Source of the DNA: DASWLF01 sp963768765
GTDB lineage: Bacteria > Desulfobacterota > Desulfobaccia > Desulfobaccales > 0-14-0-80-60-11
Direction of reading: 5' to 3'
DNA length: 64,000 nucleotides
NCBI GenBank assembly: GCA_963768765.1
Contig: CAVYJK010000032.1
Coordinates: 124,001-188,000, forward strand
The notes below the pieces were generated by a model. The model ran no database searches. It worked only from the letters and a program-made list of their open reading frames with translations, and was not told the origin of the DNA. The translations under genes were made by a program, and so were the position numbers. Positions 26,373-35,445 of this stretch are shown piece by piece (within the stretch, counting starts at the first letter, position 1; each line of letters opens with the position of its first letter).

Positions 26373-26867
26373 ATGGAAAAGAGCGTGCAGAATCTGAAAG
26401 AGGCCTTTGCCGGAGAATCTCAAGCTAACCGCAAGTACCTGGCCTTCGCGGAAAAGGCCGACCGTGAGGGTTACCCTCAGGTGGCCCGGCTCTTCCGGGC
26501 CGCGGCCGAAGCTGAAACCGTCCATGCCCTGAACCACCTCAGGGCCTTGAAAGCCATTTGGTCCACTGCGGAAAACCTGAAAGAAGCCATCGCCGGCGAA
26601 GTGGCGGAGTTCCAGAAGATGTACCCGGCCATGATCGCCGCGGCCCAGGCCGAAGGCCACAAAGAGGCCGAGCGCACCTTCAATTTCGCCAACGAAGTGG
26701 AGAAGGTCCACGCCCAGCTCTTTCAAAAGGCCCTGAAGACCATGGATAAAAAGGAGCTGGTGGAGATCTTCATCTGCTCCGTCTGCGGCTACACCGTGGA
26801 AGGGGAGCCGCCGGACAAGTGCCCGGTCTGCAACGCGGTGAAGAAGTTATTCAAGCGCATTGATTAA
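26373..26867 (+). CDS. rbr: Rubrerythrin
   Basis: 164 aa NADH-linked peroxidase. N-terminal four-helix diiron domain with conserved Glu/His ligands (FAGESQANRKYLAFAEKA, AEAETVHALNHL, NEVEKVHAQLF) and a C-terminal rubredoxin domain (CSVCGYT..CPVCNAV). Ribosome site GCGGAGG. Part of the perR-desulforedoxin-rbr peroxide operon. Confidence 0.95.
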   Translation: MEKSVQNLKEAFAGESQANRKYLAFAEKADREGYPQVARLFRAAAEAETVHALNHLRALKAIWSTAENLKEAIAGEVAEFQKMYPAMIAAAQAEGHKEAERTFNFANEVEKVHAQLFQKALKTMDKKELVEIFICSVCGYTVEGEPPDKCPVCNAVKKLFKRID

Positions 26868-26964
26868 ATCTGCTTAAAAATTTCTCTAACCGGCGGGTCT
26901 TGGGTTTCGGGTCCATGAGATTGCCCTTGCGGACTCGAAACTCAAGATCCTGGAGGAGCCCGCG

Positions 26965-27486
26965 ATGAAGCTGTTCCGTTGCCGGATTTGCGGCGATCCC
27001 TACCTGGGGAGCGCCCCGCCCAGCTTTTGCCCGTTCTGCGGCGCGCCCGAGAGATATATGGTGCCCGCGGAGGAATACGTGGACTTGAACGACGTCCCCA
27101 ATCTCAGCCCCCGGTCCCGGGAAAACCTGGAAAAGGCCCTGGACCTGGAAGTAAGAAATGCCGCCTTTTATTTCTGCGCCTCCAACTGCGCCCCGGACCC
27201 GCTCTCCCAGGCCATGTTCAAGGCCCTGGCCCGCACCGAATCGGAGCACGCCTCCCTCATCTGCAAGATCCTAAAGGTCCCCAAACCGGAGATCAAGCCG
27301 GACGAGAAGGCCTGCCTGAAGGACCCCAAGGCCAACTTCGGGGCGGCCCATGGCAAGGAGCAAAGGGCGGTGGCCTTTTACGGCCAGTCCGCAGCCGAAG
27401 CCGGGGAGGACCGGGTCAAAGAAGTCTTCACGGCCCTGACGGAGGTGGAAACCTACCACATCGCCCTGTCGGAAACGCGGAAGTAA
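26965..27486 (+). CDS. Rubredoxin/ferritin-like protein (reverse rubrerythrin type)
   Basis: 173 aa with the domain order inverted relative to rubrerythrin: an N-terminal rubredoxin-like knuckle pair (CRICGDPY..CPFCGAP) followed by a diiron ferritin-like domain with ligands in LDLEVRNAAFY, ARTESEHASL, GKEQRAVAFY and EVETYHIAL. Likely a peroxide reductase. Ribosome site GGAGG at 26952. It follows rbr by 97 nt and may be on the same transcript. Confidence 0.85.
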   Translation: MKLFRCRICGDPYLGSAPPSFCPFCGAPERYMVPAEEYVDLNDVPNLSPRSRENLEKALDLEVRNAAFYFCASNCAPDPLSQAMFKALARTESEHASLICKILKVPKPEIKPDEKACLKDPKANFGAAHGKEQRAVAFYGQSAAEAGEDRVKEVFTALTEVETYHIALSETRK

Positions 27487-27705
27487 ATGAGAAAGGCTAA
27501 TTTTGGGGGGAGGGCCAGGGAGCGAGGCTCCCTGCCCTCCCCCCAAGCCCCCCACCCAACCCGCATAAGGGCCGGGGAAGGCGGGGCCTGCTACCCCGAC
27601 TTCCCCGGTCTATAAATATCCCATAAGGGGTTGGGGGAGAGCTTCAGGGTGGATTGTAAGCGGGCCGTGGACCCCCTAGCCCCCTCCCTGAACTATCTTC
27701 CAAAC
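27487..27705. repeat. Composite palindromic spacer, full-length copy
   Basis: Three hairpin blocks in order: GGGGGGAGGGCCAGGGAGC..GCTCCCTGCCCTCCCCCC; GCCGGGGAAGGCGGGG..CCCCGACTTCCCCGG; and TTGGGGGAGAGCTTCAGGG..GACCCCCTAGCCCCCTCCCTGA. Linkers (CCCAACCCGCATAAG, CCCATAAGGGGTTGG) are conserved in the copy at 55090-55290. It sits between convergent genes and may terminate both. Confidence 0.65.
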
Positions 27706-27706
27706 C

Positions 27707-28456
27707 TTATTCCCCGCCGCCCTGCAGCAGTTCCAAGGCCTGGCGGGCCGCCCCTTGTTCCGCCTGCTTCTTGGTGCGGCCCTCGCTCCGGGCCAGGGGC
27801 CGGCCCAGCAGGGTAACCTCCACCAGAAAATGCCTGGCGTGGCCGGGACCGCTTTCCGACAGGAGCTGGTAGGTGGGCGAGGTCTTATACCGGGCCTGGG
27901 TGAATTCCTGCAGCGCGGTCTTGAAGTCCTGCCAGGAGGGGGCGGCCAGGGATTCCAGGTGCGGGGCGAACAGCCGGTGGGTGAAGCCGGCCGCAGCCTT
28001 CAGGCCCCCGTCCAAAAAGACGGCGGCCAGGACGGCTTCCAGGGCGTCGGCCAGGAGCGATGGTTTGTCCCGGCCGGCTTGCTGCTCTTCACCCCGGCCC
28101 AGTAAGAGATGAATCCCCAGGTCCAGTTGCCGGGCCAGGGCGGCCAGCTGCCGGGCGTTCACCAGGGCGGCCCGCCCTCGGGAAAGTTCTCCTTCCGAAC
28201 TTTGGGGAAAGGAGGCCAGCAGTAGGTTGCTGACGGTGAGGGAGAGCACCGCATCCCCCAGAAACTCCAGCTGTTCGTTGCTGGGGCCGTCCTCCGGATT
28301 CTCGTAGGCATAAGAGCTGTGGCGCAGGGCCCGGTCCAGCAGGCCGAGGTCCTTGAACCGGTGCCCCAATCTCCGGGCCAGATTCCGGAGTTCCCGCTCT
28401 CGTCCCTGAGGTCCCGCCGCCCCCTGGCGCTTCAATGAAAGATGCTCCCTTCCCAT
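27707..28456 (-). CDS. rnc: Ribonuclease III
   Basis: 249 aa dsRNA endonuclease for rRNA and mRNA processing. The signature NEQLEFLGDAVLSLTVSNLL with catalytic Glu/Asp, the second acidic site (LLADALEAVLAAVFLDGG) and the C-terminal dsRNA-binding domain (DFKTALQEFTQARYK..SEGRTKKQAEQGAA) are complete. It is divergent from the HD-GYP gene; lepA/era, common neighbours, are not present. Confidence 0.95.
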   Translation of the reverse strand: MGREHLSLKRQGAAGPQGRERELRNLARRLGHRFKDLGLLDRALRHSSYAYENPEDGPSNEQLEFLGDAVLSLTVSNLLLASFPQSSEGELSRGRAALVNARQLAALARQLDLGIHLLLGRGEEQQAGRDKPSLLADALEAVLAAVFLDGGLKAAAGFTHRLFAPHLESLAAPSWQDFKTALQEFTQARYKTSPTYQLLSESGPGHARHFLVEVTLLGRPLARSEGRTKKQAEQGAARQALELLQGGGE

Positions 28457-28619
28457 TCCTCTGGTCTACTGCTCTTTGATTCTATCATGAATCCCCTTTC
28501 CTGCTTCAGGACAAATTAAGGATTTTCGAAGGCAATTTTCGGGTTTTCCCTAATTTTCTTATGTTCATTTTCCATTTAATTTTCTACCATCATTCAAAGA
28601 AAATCAGAAAGGGCGGGAC

Positions 28620-29402
28620 ATGGAAGCCATCGTTCAGGTCATGGAGTCGACCATCGGTGCCCGGGACCCATACACCGTGGGGCACCAGCAGCGGGTAACC
28701 CAGATCGCCTGCGCCATCGGCAAGGAGATGGGCCTCTCGACTGAACAGCTTCGGGAAATGCGGGTGGCCGGCAGCCTCCATGATCTCGGCAAGGTGGCCG
28801 TACCCCTGGATATTCTCTCTAAACCCGGCAAGCTCACTGACCTCGAATTTGCCATAATCAAGACCCATCCCCAGGTGGGCTACGATATTTTAAAACCCTT
28901 AAAATTCCCTACCCTAATCAACCAGATCATCCTGCAGCACCATGAAAGGCTGGACGGCTCCGGCTACCCCATGGGCCTAAAGGACAAAGACATCCTCCTG
29001 GAGGCCCGCATCCTGGGAGTGGCCGACGTGGTGGAGGCCATGTGTTCCCACCGTCCCTATCGGCCGGCCCTGGGCCTGGACCAGGCCCAGGCGGAACTCC
29101 GCCGGAACCGCGGAAAAATCTATGACCCGGAAGTGGTGGGGGTCTGCCTGAAGCTCTTTGATGAGGCCCTGGCGCCCGAGGAGCGGACGGTTCCGGGGCT
29201 GGCCCGCCAGCCGGTGCCGACCCCGAACCCCATCACCGCCAATATTATCGACCGGAACCAGGAGGCCAAGTGGAAGCGGGAGAAGCTGACGGACCTTCTG
29301 GACTGGCTCCAAAGTTTCCCCTTCCAGTCCCGGTTCATCCTCCATTCCGTGGCCGCCTCGTTGGCGGGCTACATGCTGATGGTAAGCAGCCGCGGTTTTT
29401 AA
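28620..29402 (+). CDS. HD-GYP domain protein
   Basis: 260 aa. A complete HD-GYP phosphodiesterase-type domain: HQQRV, metal-binding HDLGKVAVP (His54-Asp55), KTHPQVG, and HHERLDGSGYP with the GYP-type signature, then ARILGVADVVEAM. Such domains hydrolyse cyclic di-GMP, although many are specialised. No sensor domain is attached; the C-terminal ~60 residues are basic and end in a hydrophobic segment (LHSVAASLAGYMLMV) that could attach it to the membrane. Ribosome site AAAGGG. Confidence 0.88.
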   Translation: MEAIVQVMESTIGARDPYTVGHQQRVTQIACAIGKEMGLSTEQLREMRVAGSLHDLGKVAVPLDILSKPGKLTDLEFAIIKTHPQVGYDILKPLKFPTLINQIILQHHERLDGSGYPMGLKDKDILLEARILGVADVVEAMCSHRPYRPALGLDQAQAELRRNRGKIYDPEVVGVCLKLFDEALAPEERTVPGLARQPVPTPNPITANIIDRNQEAKWKREKLTDLLDWLQSFPFQSRFILHSVAASLAGYMLMVSSRGF

Positions 29403-29731
29403 GCAAGAACCCTCCGCCGCCTGCCCCGGTTACCCCTGCCACGCCGCAGTCTGCCCAGGGGCCCCTCGTAAAGTAAGCCCCCGGGGTTCTTATTCCAGGA
29501 ACGCCGCCCTATTAGGCTGTTGAAGATAGATGGCCGGCGTGTCCGCCCCAATCGCAGGGCGCCACCCGGGCATGCTCCCGGGCAGAAATGGCATCAGGGC
29601 GCTTGAAGAAAGGGCAGGTTGATGGGGCTCAGGCTGTCTGGACCGCCTGGGAAGACCTGGCTCCAGAAGAGAACCGCAGGACAACCGCAATCCCTTCCGA
29701 GAGCTTTCCTCCCTCTTATCCGGCCAGCCTG

Positions 29732-30140
29732 TTAAGAGATAAAGACCACCAGCCGGTTCTTGCGGTCCGCGGTGCGGTAGTACACAATGCTCTCCGCCAC
29801 CTTGAGCACCCCGTTCAGATAAGGGGAGTTGCACGACGGGGCTTGAGGGCCCTTGAGGTTGCGGCAGATTCAGGCCGCCGGGAGTGAGGCCGGCCGCGTC
29901 GTCTTCAAAGATCAGGCGCAGCCGGGGACCCTTTTCTTCCAGGGTGACGGCAATGGAGCCGGGCTGGCCCGGACGGTAGATACGGGTGACCAGGTGCAGG
30001 AAGATTTCCTCCGCCGCCAGTTCCAGGTTGCTGCGTCGGGAAGAGGCTACCCTGTGGTCCCTGGCCCACTGGCGGATAAAATCCATCAGAAGCTTCAGGT
30101 TCTCCTGACGGTTGCTCAGGGTCAGACGGGAAGGCATCAT
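29732..30140 (-). CDS. Anti-sigma-factor-type ATP-binding protein, frameshifted
   Basis: N-terminal ~95 residues (LTLSNRQENLKLLMDFIRQW.., NLELAAEEIFLHLVTRIY) match the HATPase domain of RsbW/SpoIIAB-like proteins, with the N-box region at LELAAEEIF. The frame breaks at 29869-29870 (an extra base in AA on the minus strand); removing it continues as GGLICRNLKGPQAPSC.. to a TAA at 29732. The downstream part has no G2 box of a normal kinase, so the protein may be atypical or decayed. The uncorrected frame runs on to 29490. Confidence 0.55.
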
Positions 30141-30303
30141 GATAATTATACTAAACCCACGGGATTAGGGTAGCGCCTGTTCGGCGGACTGGAACCATTT
30201 GCCATATGATTCGGCAGGCGAACCGATTACTTGAGGGGCCCGGTAAAAGCAGCCCCCCCGCCACGTCGGGGAGGACGGTGGAGCCTGGCTGCAAAAGGCC
30301 GAA

Positions 30304-30858
30304 CTATTTTAACCGGCCGCTCTTCTTGGGGGCGGGCAGGAAACGGTCCCGCTCGCTGAAGATGCAGCCGCAATACTGCTGCTTGTAGAGGCCCAGCTCT
30401 TTGGTTTTGACCGCGCCTTCGGCCCACCCCTGGCGGAAATCCTCGTAATAGAACGGCACCCCCACTTCCTGGACCACCAGTTGGGCCAGGTCCCGGATCA
30501 GTTCATGGTTCTGGAACTTGCTGTACAGCAGGGTGGAAGTGAAGGCGTCGAATTTGCCCCCCCGGGCCACCCGGGCGGCGACCGCCAGCCTCAGGTAATA
30601 GCAGAAGCGGCAGCGCTCCGTTTCCCGGAAGACCACGCTTCTTAAAAACTCTTCCAGATTATAGCTACGGTCCCAGATCACCGGGAGCCCGGCATTGGCG
30701 GCGTACTCCTCCAGGGTGGCGGCCCGGCGGGCGAACTCCTGGTAAGGCTGGATGTTGGGGTTGTAGAAAAAGCCGCGCACCTGGTGCCCCGAAGCCCGCA
30801 AGGCCTCCAAAGGGTAGATGGCGCAGGGAGCGCAGCAGATGTGCAGCAGGATCTTCAT
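30304..30858 (-). CDS. queH: Epoxyqueuosine reductase QueH
   Basis: 184 aa. The QueH family (DUF208) motif set is intact: ICCAPCAIYPLEALR at the start, RCRFCYYLRL and YCGCIFSERDRF near the end, giving the cysteines for the [4Fe-4S] and metal sites. It reduces epoxyqueuosine to queuosine in the tRNA wobble base, replacing QueG. It lies 3 nt after sucD and probably shares its transcript, although the functions are unrelated. Confidence 0.92.
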   Translation of the reverse strand: MKILLHICCAPCAIYPLEALRASGHQVRGFFYNPNIQPYQEFARRAATLEEYAANAGLPVIWDRSYNLEEFLRSVVFRETERCRFCYYLRLAVAARVARGGKFDAFTSTLLYSKFQNHELIRDLAQLVVQEVGVPFYYEDFRQGWAEGAVKTKELGLYKQQYCGCIFSERDRFLPAPKKSGRLK

Positions 30859-30861
30859 TAC

Positions 30862-31740
30862 TCAGGTGCGGTGCCCCATTACCCGCTTGGCAACTTGCCC
30901 CAGCTCGCCGATGTTGGCCACCATGGTCACCCCGGCTGCGGTGAGGGCGGCGATCTTGTCCGAGGCCTTGCCGCTGCCCCCGGAGATGATGGCCCCGGCG
31001 TGGCCCATGCGCTTGCCCGGCGGCGCGGTCTGTCCGGCGATGAAGCCGATGACCGGTTTGCTGACGTGGCGGGAGATATAGGCCGCGGCCTCTTCTTCCG
31101 CGGTGCCGCCGATTTCGCCGATGAGCACGATACCTTCCGTCTGGGGGTCGGCCTCAAATAATTTTAACATATCGATGAAGTTGGTGCCGATGATGGGGTC
31201 GCCGCCGATGCCCACGCAGGTGCTCTGGCCGAGGCCCAAGAGGGTGAGCTGGTACACCGCCTCGTAGGTCAGGGTACCGCTGCGGGAGACCAGCCCCATG
31301 GGGCCGGGCCGATGAATGTGGCCCGGCATGATGCCCACCTTGGCCTGGTCCGGGGAGATGATGCCCGGGCAGTTGGGGCCGATGAGGCGGCAGTCCGAGT
31401 CCTTAAGCACCGCCAGCACCTTGACCATATCCAGGGTGGGGATGCCTTCGGTGATGCATACCGCCAGCTTGACGCCGGCGGCCGCGGCCTCCAGGATGGC
31501 GTCCGCCGCAAAGGCCGGGGGCACAAAGATCAGCGCAGTGTTGGCTCCCGTCTCTTTAACGGCCTGGGCCACGGTGTTGAAGACCGGGACGGCGTCCATC
31601 TTTTGGCCGCCCTTGCCGGGGGTCACGCCGGCCACCACCTTGGTGCCGTACTCGGCGCAGGCCCGGGCGTGAAACGACCCTTCCTTGCCGGTAATTCCCT
31701 GTACCACTACCCGCGTGTCGTTATTCACCAGAACGCTCAT
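30862..31740 (-). CDS. sucD: Succinyl-CoA ligase, alpha subunit
   Basis: 292 aa. CoA-binding Rossmann domain (VQGITGKEGSFHARACAEYG), FVPPAFAADAILEAA, and the active-site phosphohistidine in MGHAGAIISGGSG. Works with SucC in substrate-level phosphorylation in the TCA cycle. Unusually, the beta subunit gene is ~2.3 kb upstream, with four unrelated genes in between, all on the same strand. Confidence 0.95.
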   Translation of the reverse strand: MSVLVNNDTRVVVQGITGKEGSFHARACAEYGTKVVAGVTPGKGGQKMDAVPVFNTVAQAVKETGANTALIFVPPAFAADAILEAAAAGVKLAVCITEGIPTLDMVKVLAVLKDSDCRLIGPNCPGIISPDQAKVGIMPGHIHRPGPMGLVSRSGTLTYEAVYQLTLLGLGQSTCVGIGGDPIIGTNFIDMLKLFEADPQTEGIVLIGEIGGTAEEEAAAYISRHVSKPVIGFIAGQTAPPGKRMGHAGAIISGGSGKASDKIAALTAAGVTMVANIGELGQVAKRVMGHRT

Positions 31741-31769
31741 TGCTCACCCTTTAACTTCGGTTTATTCTT

Positions 31770-32099
31770 TTATTTCTTACCCCAATATTCATGAACTTTT
31801 CTTAATTCGCTTATGAAAAAATTCCAATCGTCATTTCCCGAATATAAATCTAGTTCTCGGGCTAATGTAAAGAAACCTTTCCCTGGAATGTTGTTCTCTT
31901 TGTGAATGACTACTGCAGAAAGCATTGGACGACCATGTTCATGCTCATATGATGAAATCTCACCAAGAATCTCAGAGATCTTGTTCCTATCAGCAGGACT
32001 ATCCATATCTAAATTAGCCAAGGGAGCAATTTCACTATAATAAATACATTTTTGCTCCTTAGCTATTGATTTAAGTTTATCGTAAATTACATGATGCAT
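31770..32099 (-). CDS. Hypothetical AT-rich-gene protein
   Basis: 109 aa, unknown family. Pattern: IYYSEIAPLANLDMDSPADR, ISEILGEISSYEHEHGRPML, SAVVIHKENNIPGKGFFTLA. Similar small proteins of unknown function are scattered in accessory regions of many bacteria. Its DNA is much poorer in G+C than the sucC/sucD genes around it, suggesting recent insertion between the sucC region and sucD. Confidence 0.65.
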   Translation of the reverse strand: MHHVIYDKLKSIAKEQKCIYYSEIAPLANLDMDSPADRNKISEILGEISSYEHEHGRPMLSAVVIHKENNIPGKGFFTLARELDLYSGNDDWNFFISELRKVHEYWGKK

Positions 32100-32174
32100 T
32101 TATAAGATCCCCGTTGTTGTTGAGCCTCTGAAATCTCTGCAAAATAACCTTCTGACAGAAAAGGGTCTTTATTT

Positions 32175-32290
32175 CTTCCCCCTCCCCTGGTGGGAGGGGG
32201 TTAGGGGGAGGGGGATAACCCACTGACATTGCAAGAATAATCACCCCCACCCTGACCCTCCCCCATCAAGGGGGAGGGCATAAAAAGAAG
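32175..32290. repeat. MITE-like CCCTCCCCC palindromic element, type 2
   Basis: CCCCTCCCCTGGTGGGAGGGG..GGGGGAGGGGG and CACCCCCACCCTGACCCTCCCCC..GGGGGAGGG halves form a long foldback. A second copy is at 47765-47885. No coding capacity; lies between two minus-strand genes. Confidence 0.6.
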
Positions 32291-32330
32291 TTCCTTATTA
32301 GGATTTCTCACATTTTACAGAGGTCTCTCT

Positions 32331-32756
32331 CTAACACCCCTTGATCTCCACTTCCGGGTTGAGGGATTTCACCGTGGAGATGAGTTCGTATAACCCCGTC
32401 ATCTGGCAAATCAGCCGGATGGTCCCGCCCCGGTGTTTCACGTTGATGAACCCCAGGCTCAGGGGCGCGCCTTTGATGGAAACGAGGTCCCAGGGGGCCA
32501 CCACGGTGGTTTTGATGACGCTCCGAAACTCCAGTAAGTTATCATCCCTCAAGGTAATTTCAAACGGGATTTTCAAATAAACGTACCAAATCCAGAGCAA
32601 AATGGCGAGCCAGGGAAGAGAAAGCCATTTCAGCTCCGGGGGCGAGGCGGCGGTCGCAAATATCCGCACCACCACGCCAACCCCAATGACGGCCAGAAAG
32701 ATCAAAATGGCCCACAGGAGAAACTTGACGGGTTTGACCAGCTGATAGATTTTCAT
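32331..32756 (-). CDS. Small membrane protein with PH-like tail
   Basis: 141 aa from ATG 32756 (MKIYQLVKPVKF); an upstream in-frame start at 32807 is less likely. Two membrane segments (about 10-30 and 43-60) are followed by a beta-rich domain (FEITLRDDNLLEFRSVIKTT..VKHRGGTIRLICQ) resembling bacterial PH-like modules. Function unknown. Confidence 0.6.
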   Translation of the reverse strand: MKIYQLVKPVKFLLWAILIFLAVIGVGVVVRIFATAASPPELKWLSLPWLAILLWIWYVYLKIPFEITLRDDNLLEFRSVIKTTVVAPWDLVSIKGAPLSLGFINVKHRGGTIRLICQMTGLYELISTVKSLNPEVEIKGC

Positions 32757-32870
32757 GGCGCCGTACCCGGATGCCCCATTTTGGGGCCGGGCTCTGCGGG
32801 CCGGCACCCCGCACGAGGTTCAAGCATTAGACCTGAAGGGCACCGGTTACCTGCCTTCGGGCCGAGACCC

Positions 32871-33404
32871 CTAAAGGGCGGCGGCCGTTCCGGGGGCCGC
32901 GGCTTCCCGGCAGCTCAGCTCGGGGCAGGCGGCGCAGCCCGGTTCAGGCGCGGCTGCGACCCCGGTAATCTTTTGCTCATAGACGCCGGCATCGGAACGT
33001 TGGCGGCCTCCTCCCAGCCCCCGGCCCCGCTCGCCCACCTCCGGGGTGATGAGGAAGGGAAAGTAGATGAGGAGCAGGCTGAGGATGAGGAAGGCCAGGC
33101 CCACCCGGGTGCGCGTCCTGGGATCGGGGATGAGCCGTTTAAAGAGGCCCACGATCATGCTCCAGTGGAGGATCAGGTGAATGACCAGCACCGCCAGAAG
33201 GGTGAAAGCCAGGTACAGGTGTACCGTCCCCCAGTCGTGCCGGTCCCAGCCCAGCCAGGTCAGATCCACGTTGCGGCCGTATTTCACCCAGACTTCCCGG
33301 CCCGGCGGCAGAGTGTATTTCATGAGAAACCCCAGGCCGGCGATGGCCATGAGGCAGACAAACATCAGGGCGTCGATGACGAAATTGATTTTGGGCCTAT
33401 CCAT
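32871..33404 (-). CDS. DUF4405-type cytochrome b-like membrane protein
   Basis: 177 aa with about three membrane spans. Histidines at HDWGTVHLYLAF and VIHLILHWSMIV are spaced as in small cytochrome b-like DUF4405 proteins and could bind heme. The C-terminal ~55 residues are Gly/Ala-rich and contain a CxxC-like pair (PGCAACPELSC). Neighbour to a small secreted protein that often accompanies it. Redox role inferred. Confidence 0.65.
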   Translation of the reverse strand: MDRPKINFVIDALMFVCLMAIAGLGFLMKYTLPPGREVWVKYGRNVDLTWLGWDRHDWGTVHLYLAFTLLAVLVIHLILHWSMIVGLFKRLIPDPRTRTRVGLAFLILSLLLIYFPFLITPEVGERGRGLGGGRQRSDAGVYEQKITGVAAAPEPGCAACPELSCREAAAPGTAAAL

Positions 33405-33439
33405 TGCACACCTCTATAACCAAGCTCAGAGGGGAGGAA

Positions 33440-33967
33440 TCATTTGCCCCCGGGGCGTCCCGGCCAATAGAGTCCCTGGCCATGGGGATAGACCTCCCGG
33501 CCGGGCGGTACGGCCGGTCTTGCCCCGGTGCGCCAGAGGGGGAGGCCGCTTTCATCCCGCAGCTTCAGGACCCGGTCCCCTTTTTTCACCGACGCGGCAA
33601 TGATCAAGGGCTTGCCCCGGGCCATGATCCTAGAGCCCCTCACCTCAACCCGGTCCAGGTCCTTAATTTCGACCCCCTGGCTCTCGACGTAGGAACTGGG
33701 TCCGAGGATGACGGTGATTGTTTCCCGGTCGGTCTTCAGGCCCAACTGCACCCGCTGGGGCGGCCCTCCCTTCGGGGGCAACGGGGTGATGAAGACCACC
33801 AGCCCGCTTACGGTCTCCACGGTCTTGGGATCATACATGGCGGCGCCGGGGCCGGCCGCGCCCTCCCCGGACGATGGCGACACGCCGGGCTGAGCCAGGG
33901 AGGCGCCCGCCAGCAACGCCAGGATCAAAATTGCCGATGCCATTTTCAGGACGCTAAGCTTTTTCAT
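33440..33967 (-). CDS. Secreted OB-fold-like protein (MamS-like)
   Basis: 175 aa from ATG 33967 (MKKLSVLKMASAILILALLAG), a clear signal peptide. The mature part (MYDPKTVETVSGLVVFI.., LGLKTDRETITVILGPSSYV, VEVRGSRIMARGKPLIIAAS, RVLKLRDESGLPLW) matches a small secreted family common in Desulfobacterota whose members include magnetosome MamS-type proteins; a metal or nucleic-acid ligand is not established. Adjacent to the DUF4405-like gene. Confidence 0.65.
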   Translation of the reverse strand: MKKLSVLKMASAILILALLAGASLAQPGVSPSSGEGAAGPGAAMYDPKTVETVSGLVVFITPLPPKGGPPQRVQLGLKTDRETITVILGPSSYVESQGVEIKDLDRVEVRGSRIMARGKPLIIAASVKKGDRVLKLRDESGLPLWRTGARPAVPPGREVYPHGQGLYWPGRPGGK

Positions 33968-34036
33968 TGCTCGATTCCCCCCGCGGGACATGGCGCCTCA
34001 GCCGTAGGCTGGCCCTCGCCCGCAGTTCTCGTTGAC

Positions 34037-35197
34037 TTACTGCACCAGGGCCGCCACCTTTTGGGCCGCGTCCCGCATGTCGGCGGCCACCGTGAACTTA
34101 AGGCCGGAGTTTTGCAGGATCTGCCGGCCCAGCTCCACGTTGGTGCCCTCCAGGCGCACGATGATGGGCACCTTGACCTGCACTTCCTTGACCGCCTCCA
34201 CCACGCCGTTGGCCAGGACGTCGCAGCGCAGGATGCCGCCGAAGATATTGATGAGCACCCCCTTGACGTTGGGGTCGGCCAGGATGATGCGGAAGCCGTT
34301 GGCCACCATTTCGGCGGAGGCCCCGCCGCCCACGTCCAGGAAGTTGGCGGGCTCCGCGCCCGCGGCCTTGATGAGGTCCATGGTGGCCATGGCCAGGCCG
34401 GCGCCGTTCACCATGGCGCCGATGTTGCCGCTTAAGCGGATGTAGTTGAGATGGTGCTTCCGGGCCTCGTGCTCCAGGGGGTCCATCTCCTCGGGGTCCT
34501 CCAGGGCCGCCAGGTCGTGGTGGCGGTACAGGGCGTTGTCGTCCAGGTTGATTTTGGCGTCCAGGGCCAGCATCTCGCCCTGTTTGGTGACCACCAGGGG
34601 GTTGATTTCCGCCAGGGAGCAGTCCAGGGCCGTGAACATGCGGTACAGGTTTTCGATGAAGCTCACCGCCGGGCGGATGAGCTGGGCGCCCAGCCCCACC
34701 CCGAAGGCCAGGTTGCGGGCCTGGTAGGCCATGCAGCCGGTGGTGGGGTTCACCGTTTCCTTGATGATGAGCTCCGGGGTGCGGGCCGCCACCTCTTCGA
34801 TCTCCATGCCGCCGGCAGAGCTCATCATGAGCACCGGGTGGCCCGAGGCGCGGTCCACCACGATTCCCAGGTAAAGCTCCTTGTCGATCTCCTGGGCCTG
34901 CTCCACCAGGACCTTGTTCACCACTCTTCCTTCGGGGCCGGTCTGGGGGGTGACCAGGGTCATGCCCAGGATGCGGCCCGCCGCGTCCTCCACTTCCTCC
35001 GGGGTGGCGGCGACTTTGATGCCGCCCCCTTTGCCCCGGCCGCCGGCATGGATCTGGGCCTTCACCACAAAGGGGCCTTCGGCCAGTTCTTCCGCCACGG
35101 TGCGGGCTTCCTTGGAGGTTTCCGCCACGTCGCCCTGGGGCACCGGCACGTGGAACTTTTTAAGCAAATCTTTGCCTTGATACTCGTGGATTTTCAT
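34037..35197 (-). CDS. sucC: Succinyl-CoA ligase (ADP-forming), beta subunit
   Basis: 386 aa. ATP-grasp domain from MKIHEYQGKDLLKKFHVPVP, HAGGRGKGGGIKVA, and the C-terminal ligase domain with GNIGAMVNGAGLAMATMD, NFLDVGGGAS and INIFGGILRCD. First gene of a minus-strand run to sucD and queH; ribosome site AGGAAGG. Length and motifs are normal. Confidence 0.96.
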   Translation of the reverse strand: MKIHEYQGKDLLKKFHVPVPQGDVAETSKEARTVAEELAEGPFVVKAQIHAGGRGKGGGIKVAATPEEVEDAAGRILGMTLVTPQTGPEGRVVNKVLVEQAQEIDKELYLGIVVDRASGHPVLMMSSAGGMEIEEVAARTPELIIKETVNPTTGCMAYQARNLAFGVGLGAQLIRPAVSFIENLYRMFTALDCSLAEINPLVVTKQGEMLALDAKINLDDNALYRHHDLAALEDPEEMDPLEHEARKHHLNYIRLSGNIGAMVNGAGLAMATMDLIKAAGAEPANFLDVGGGASAEMVANGFRIILADPNVKGVLINIFGGILRCDVLANGVVEAVKEVQVKVPIIVRLEGTNVELGRQILQNSGLKFTVAADMRDAAQKVAALVQ

Positions 35198-35445
35198 GGG
35201 AAATCCTTCCTGGCGCAGGTACGATTTGAAAAGTCAAAGACTTATTAATTTAAACAGAAGAGGCGGGCAGGTTCAAATAAAAATCGGCTCAGCCCCGCAA
35301 AATGCCAGAGCCCCGGCTGCACCCGGCGGGGGGAGGGGCATACCCCTTGGGTGCGCCTTAAAAGCGGGCGGACCTCACCGCCCCGACAAAGATTCCGGTC
35401 TCACTGCAACCTGGTAGAAATCAGGGGCGGTGGCGCGGGAATCCT

